Position numbers and translations under genes: made by a program | The notes under the pieces: model-generated | The model's database searches: none | Told to the model about the DNA's origin: nothing | Seen by the model: the letters and a program-made list of their open reading frames with translations, nothing else | Shown here: one piece after another, positions 63,190-63,434 of the stretch | Position numbering within the stretch: position 1 is the first letter of the stretch | How the letters are laid out: each line of letters begins with the position of its first letter | NCBI RefSeq assembly: GCF_900163635.1 | Contig: NZ_FUID01000021.1 | Coordinates: 1 to 63,434 of the forward strand | Reading direction: 5' to 3' | Source of the DNA: Leucobacter sp. 7(1) | GTDB lineage: Bacteria > Actinomycetota > Actinomycetes > Actinomycetales > Microbacteriaceae | DNA length: 63,434 nucleotides

Positions 63190-63434
63190 TCAGGTGGTGA
63201 GTGCAACACCCCTGAGGTACTCGTCTAGTGTCTCAGCCGGCGTATTAAACCCCAACGTCTTCCGCGGGCGAGCATTCAGCAAGTCCTGCATCTGCTGGAG
63301 CTCGTCCTCGGACACGTTATTGAAGTTCGTGCCCTTGGGATAGAAATCACGGATGAGTCCGTTGAGGTTCTCGTTCGATCCCCGCTGCCACGGCGAGTGG
63401 GGATCACAAATAAACACCGGGATCCCCGAATCGA
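63190..63434 (-). CDS. IS30-family transposase, C-terminal fragment cut by contig edge
   Basis: About 80 C-terminal residues of an IS30-type DDE transposase, reading through the right edge with no start: FICDPHSPWQRGSNENLNGL contains the catalytic Glu of the DDE triad, and NARPRKTLGFNTPAETL is the family's typical end. The rest of the gene lies beyond the window. Lower GC than neighbouring genes. Repeated IS copies commonly break assemblies at this point, which explains why the contig stops here. Confidence 0.9.
   Translation of the reverse strand, partial: DSGIPVFICDPHSPWQRGSNENLNGLIRDFYPKGTNFNNVSEDELQQMQDLLNARPRKTLGFNTPAETLDEYLRGVALTT

Overview
The window is about 63.4 kb of high-GC DNA from an actinobacterium. 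The best guess is Microbacteriaceae, possibly Leucobacter-like. This rests on strong G/C bias at third codon positions, a 32-residue Lys/Arg-rich ribosomal protein of the bS22 type, frequent GTG starts and several apparent leaderless promoters (TANNNT six bases before the start codon). The genus is inference only. The window looks like a whole assembly contig. Its left end is a G homopolymer that cuts a permease gene, and its right end stops inside an IS30-type transposase. No rRNA, tRNA, CRISPR array or prophage was seen, and no stretch over 300 bases lacks a gene.

Layout. 1-12.7 kb is a catabolic block: two paralogous NCS1 permeases around a YtcJ-type amidohydrolase, a class III aminotransferase, and a tight ridA-DUF1028-M20-aldehyde dehydrogenase operon. 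A divergent LysR gene and an FMO-like flavoprotein gene follow. Three intergenic regions of the block share an inverted TGCATC/GATGCA motif, which suggests one regulon of unknown substrate. 12.8-19.8 kb is housekeeping: Dabb protein, glutaredoxin, bS22, ArsR regulator, a TrkH/TrkA potassium system, proC, a CDF metal exporter and an MFS exporter. 19.8-32.6 kb is an allantoin/glyoxylate cluster: IclR regulator, malic enzyme, malate synthase, DUF6986 aldolase-like protein, allE, hyi, glxR, gcl, glycerate kinase and allB. Together these convert allantoin-derived glyoxylate to malate and pyruvate, or through tartronate semialdehyde to phosphoglycerate. The allantoate and ureidoglycolate steps are not in the window.

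32.7-38.1 kb holds a two-component system, an ABC-2 exporter and a threonine-aldolase-like enzyme. 38.2-40.0 kb is a cytosine salvage pair: a CodB permease with a yeast-type cytosine deaminase. 40.3-45.7 kb is a tripartite tricarboxylate transporter (tctCBA) divergent from a CitA/CitB-type two-component system. 46-53.1 kb contains an argO/argP-type divergon, an NhaC antiporter, a second YtcJ-type amidohydrolase divergent from a TetR-AEC pair, and a nitroreductase. 53.2-59.8 kb carries hemD, a DUF3618/holin/YtxH envelope trio, a protoporphyrinogen-oxidase-like protein whose FAD motif is degenerate, a CPBP protease and glyS. 60-63.4 kb holds an aldehyde dehydrogenase, a TetR regulator, a 2-hydroxyacid dehydrogenase and the IS30 fragment.

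Intergenic DNA is rich in structure. There are long perfect hairpins (two with a compensatory base change), two copies of a 63-bp palindromic element, and several tandem repeats. One G10 plus heptamer-repeat tract lies just upstream of a predicted leaderless promoter. All functions are read from sequence and family memory; nothing was searched.
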